From CAZKUN01 sp964555935 (lineage in GTDB: Bacteria > Armatimonadota > Zipacnadia > Zipacnadales > VGFC01), in the NCBI GenBank assembly GCA_964555935.1, contig CAZKUN010000378.1, positions 1 through 6,724 on the forward strand: DNA of 6,724 bases, written 5' to 3'. Numbering within the stretch: position 1 is the first letter of the stretch; every line of letters begins with the position of its first letter. Both the position numbers and the translations under genes were made by a program. This document shows positions 5,419 through 6,724 of this stretch, piece by piece. Below the pieces are notes generated by a model that saw only the letters and a list, made by a program, of their open reading frames with translations, ran no database searches and was not told the DNA's origin.

Positions 5419-6724
5419 ATGTCGACGACCGGCGGATGTTGTGGCGCACTACCATGTACCAATGTCAACGTATCAGGATCCGGGACCGACTCAGACTCAG
5501 GGCTGAGCGCGGCATCCCATAGCGGGGTGCCCAATTCCAGCAATCCAGGCGGAGGCGCCGTGCCCCTGCTCCCGGGACGCTGGAGGATACCTACTGGACC
5601 GATCTACAACGAAATGATCTTCCAGGGCGAGCAGTCCAACCAAGACGATGGTCAGGATCAACCCACCGACTGTGGCGGGAGCTGCCCGACGGAAGCCCCA
5701 CCGGGGGGAGACTCGAAATGCTGTGGCAATGGCTCGGGCGGCGACTCGGGCTCCAACTCGTGCAAGGACTGTTCCACCACCAAGTCAAGCGTGGCCGCGC
5801 TGCACCAAGACCTTACGGTCAGCGGGCAGATGCCCAAGCTTCCGGGCTTCGACAATCCGGTCGGTTGGCGGTATGCCTCCGTCTCCGCGGAGATATCGAC
5901 GCCCCTCGGCTACGGGTGGTTCGGCGGCTTCATGAAGTCGGTCTTCCCGGGCGAAACGAAGAACTGCGTCTCGACGCTCGGCGGCCGTGACCGCGGCTAT
6001 CCGGAAGTCCCGACGCCGGCAGACCCCCTGCCCGACACCTCGACGACGCTCACGATGGGCGGCTACATGGGCGGCCGCACGACCGAGCAGACGATCTGGG
6101 GTCGGAAGTGGGAGTACGACTCCTCCGGATGGCTAGAGAACTACACCAACCCGCGTGGCGAGGTTTTCACATACTCCTATGACGAGTCCGATCGACTCAG
6201 CACCATCGCCGGCGCCGGGGCGAAGACCTACACGATCAGCTACGACGAGGACGACTACATCGAGAAGATCGAGGACCCGGCGGGGCGAGAGACCCTCTTC
6301 TCCGTCGACGCCAATGGCGATCTCGAAAGCATCACCACGCCGAGCCTGTGCGTGACGAGCTACACCTACGATGGGTCTCACCAGCTCACGAGCATCACCT
6401 CGCCCGAGGGCTACACGACCAGCTTCACGCTCGACGGCGACGTCCGCACGATCGAGAATCCCAACGGCGACGTCACGACTCTCACTTGCACGGACAAGTC
6501 CTCGGCGCCGTTGGAAGTGAAGATCGAGGACCCGCTGGGCAACGTCACAACCGTCGCTCGCGACGCGGCCGGCGATCCCGGGCCATCTACGATCATCGAT
6601 CCCCTCGGCCGTACCAACAGCTTCACCTATTCCGCCTACCACCCGGAGACCTCCGCCGACGGCGCGGGGGCCAGCATCACCTACACCTACGCGGCCAACG
6701 GCGCGTTGGAATCCGCGACGAACG
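5419..6724 (+). CDS. YD-repeat (Rhs-like) protein, N-terminal part (cut by window edge)
   Basis: An open frame of 435 codons continues past the right edge without a stop. The first 120 residues are rich in Gly, Ser, Asp and Cys, with nine cysteines: 7, 8, 13, 85, 89, 101, 102, 115 and 118, in CC, CxxxC and CxxC arrangements. There is no signal peptide or membrane segment. Residues about 130-230 are a transition region with TPLGYGWFGG, like the 'lGyGW' strand before Rhs cores. From about 230 there are roughly nine degenerate YD repeats of 18-25 residues, for example WEYDSSGWLENYTNPRG (231-247), TYSYDESDRLSTI (251-263), SYTYDGSHQLTSITSPEG (314-331) and later IEDPLGN and IIDPLGR. YD repeats build the hollow shell of Rhs and TcC-type proteins, which often encase a C-terminal toxin; that end is not visible. 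It is divergent to the gp19-like gene. Confidence 0.9.
   Translation, partial: MSTTGGCCGALPCTNVNVSGSGTDSDSGLSAASHSGVPNSSNPGGGAVPLLPGRWRIPTGPIYNEMIFQGEQSNQDDGQDQPTDCGGSCPTEAPPGGDSKCCGNGSGGDSGSNSCKDCSTTKSSVAALHQDLTVSGQMPKLPGFDNPVGWRYASVSAEISTPLGYGWFGGFMKSVFPGETKNCVSTLGGRDRGYPEVPTPADPLPDTSTTLTMGGYMGGRTTEQTIWGRKWEYDSSGWLENYTNPRGEVFTYSYDESDRLSTIAGAGAKTYTISYDEDDYIEKIEDPAGRETLFSVDANGDLESITTPSLCVTSYTYDGSHQLTSITSPEGYTTSFTLDGDVRTIENPNGDVTTLTCTDKSSAPLEVKIEDPLGNVTTVARDAAGDPGPSTIIDPLGRTNSFTYSAYHPETSADGAGASITYTYAANGALESATN

Noticed and set aside
6133..6642. 169-codon minus-strand frame opposite the YD repeats
   Set aside because: The plus strand has unmistakable YD repeats with GC-rich third positions. 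The antisense product is the usual Arg/Val/Asp-rich shadow.

Overview
The window is bacterial, GC-rich and tightly coded. Five genes lie on the minus strand (one cut by the left edge) and one long gene on the plus strand runs off the right edge. Housekeeping-type promoters close to the E. coli sigma-70 consensus and strong GGAGG-type ribosome binding sites are visible. The mix is an HD-GYP response regulator, a YD-repeat (Rhs-like) protein, a secreted gp19-type protein, an MsbA-like exporter and an ABC-2 permease. It would fit a deep-branching environmental bacterium such as Armatimonadota, Planctomycetota or Hydrogenedentota, but the sequence alone does not fix the phylum.

Right to left on the minus strand, positions 5101-4415 encode a protein with a clear Sec signal peptide followed by what looks like a phage-tail-tube (T4 gp19-like) domain. 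Next is an intact YbxB/RsmC-type methyltransferase (4319-3699), then a receiver plus HD-GYP response regulator that should degrade cyclic di-GMP (3606-2233, start uncertain). After a 101-bp gap holding a perfect-consensus promoter comes a complete MsbA-like ABC half-exporter (2131-287). Fourteen bases later the N-terminus of an ABC-2 type permease begins (272 to the left edge). The last two are very probably one transcript.

On the plus strand, 5419 to the right edge is the first 435 codons of a YD-repeat protein. It has a Cys/Gly/Ser-rich N-terminus and no signal peptide.

The most interesting region is 4415-6724. The exported gp19-like gene and the YD-repeat gene are divergent, and their best promoter candidates sit back to back in an 80-bp AT-rich island with -35 hexamers overlapping by five bases. 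A tail-tube fold sent through the Sec pathway, with a large YD-repeat partner on a shared control region, does not match a canonical phage tail, type VI or extracellular contractile injection locus. No sheath, baseplate, ATPase or spike gene is visible here. That the two genes act together is an inference.
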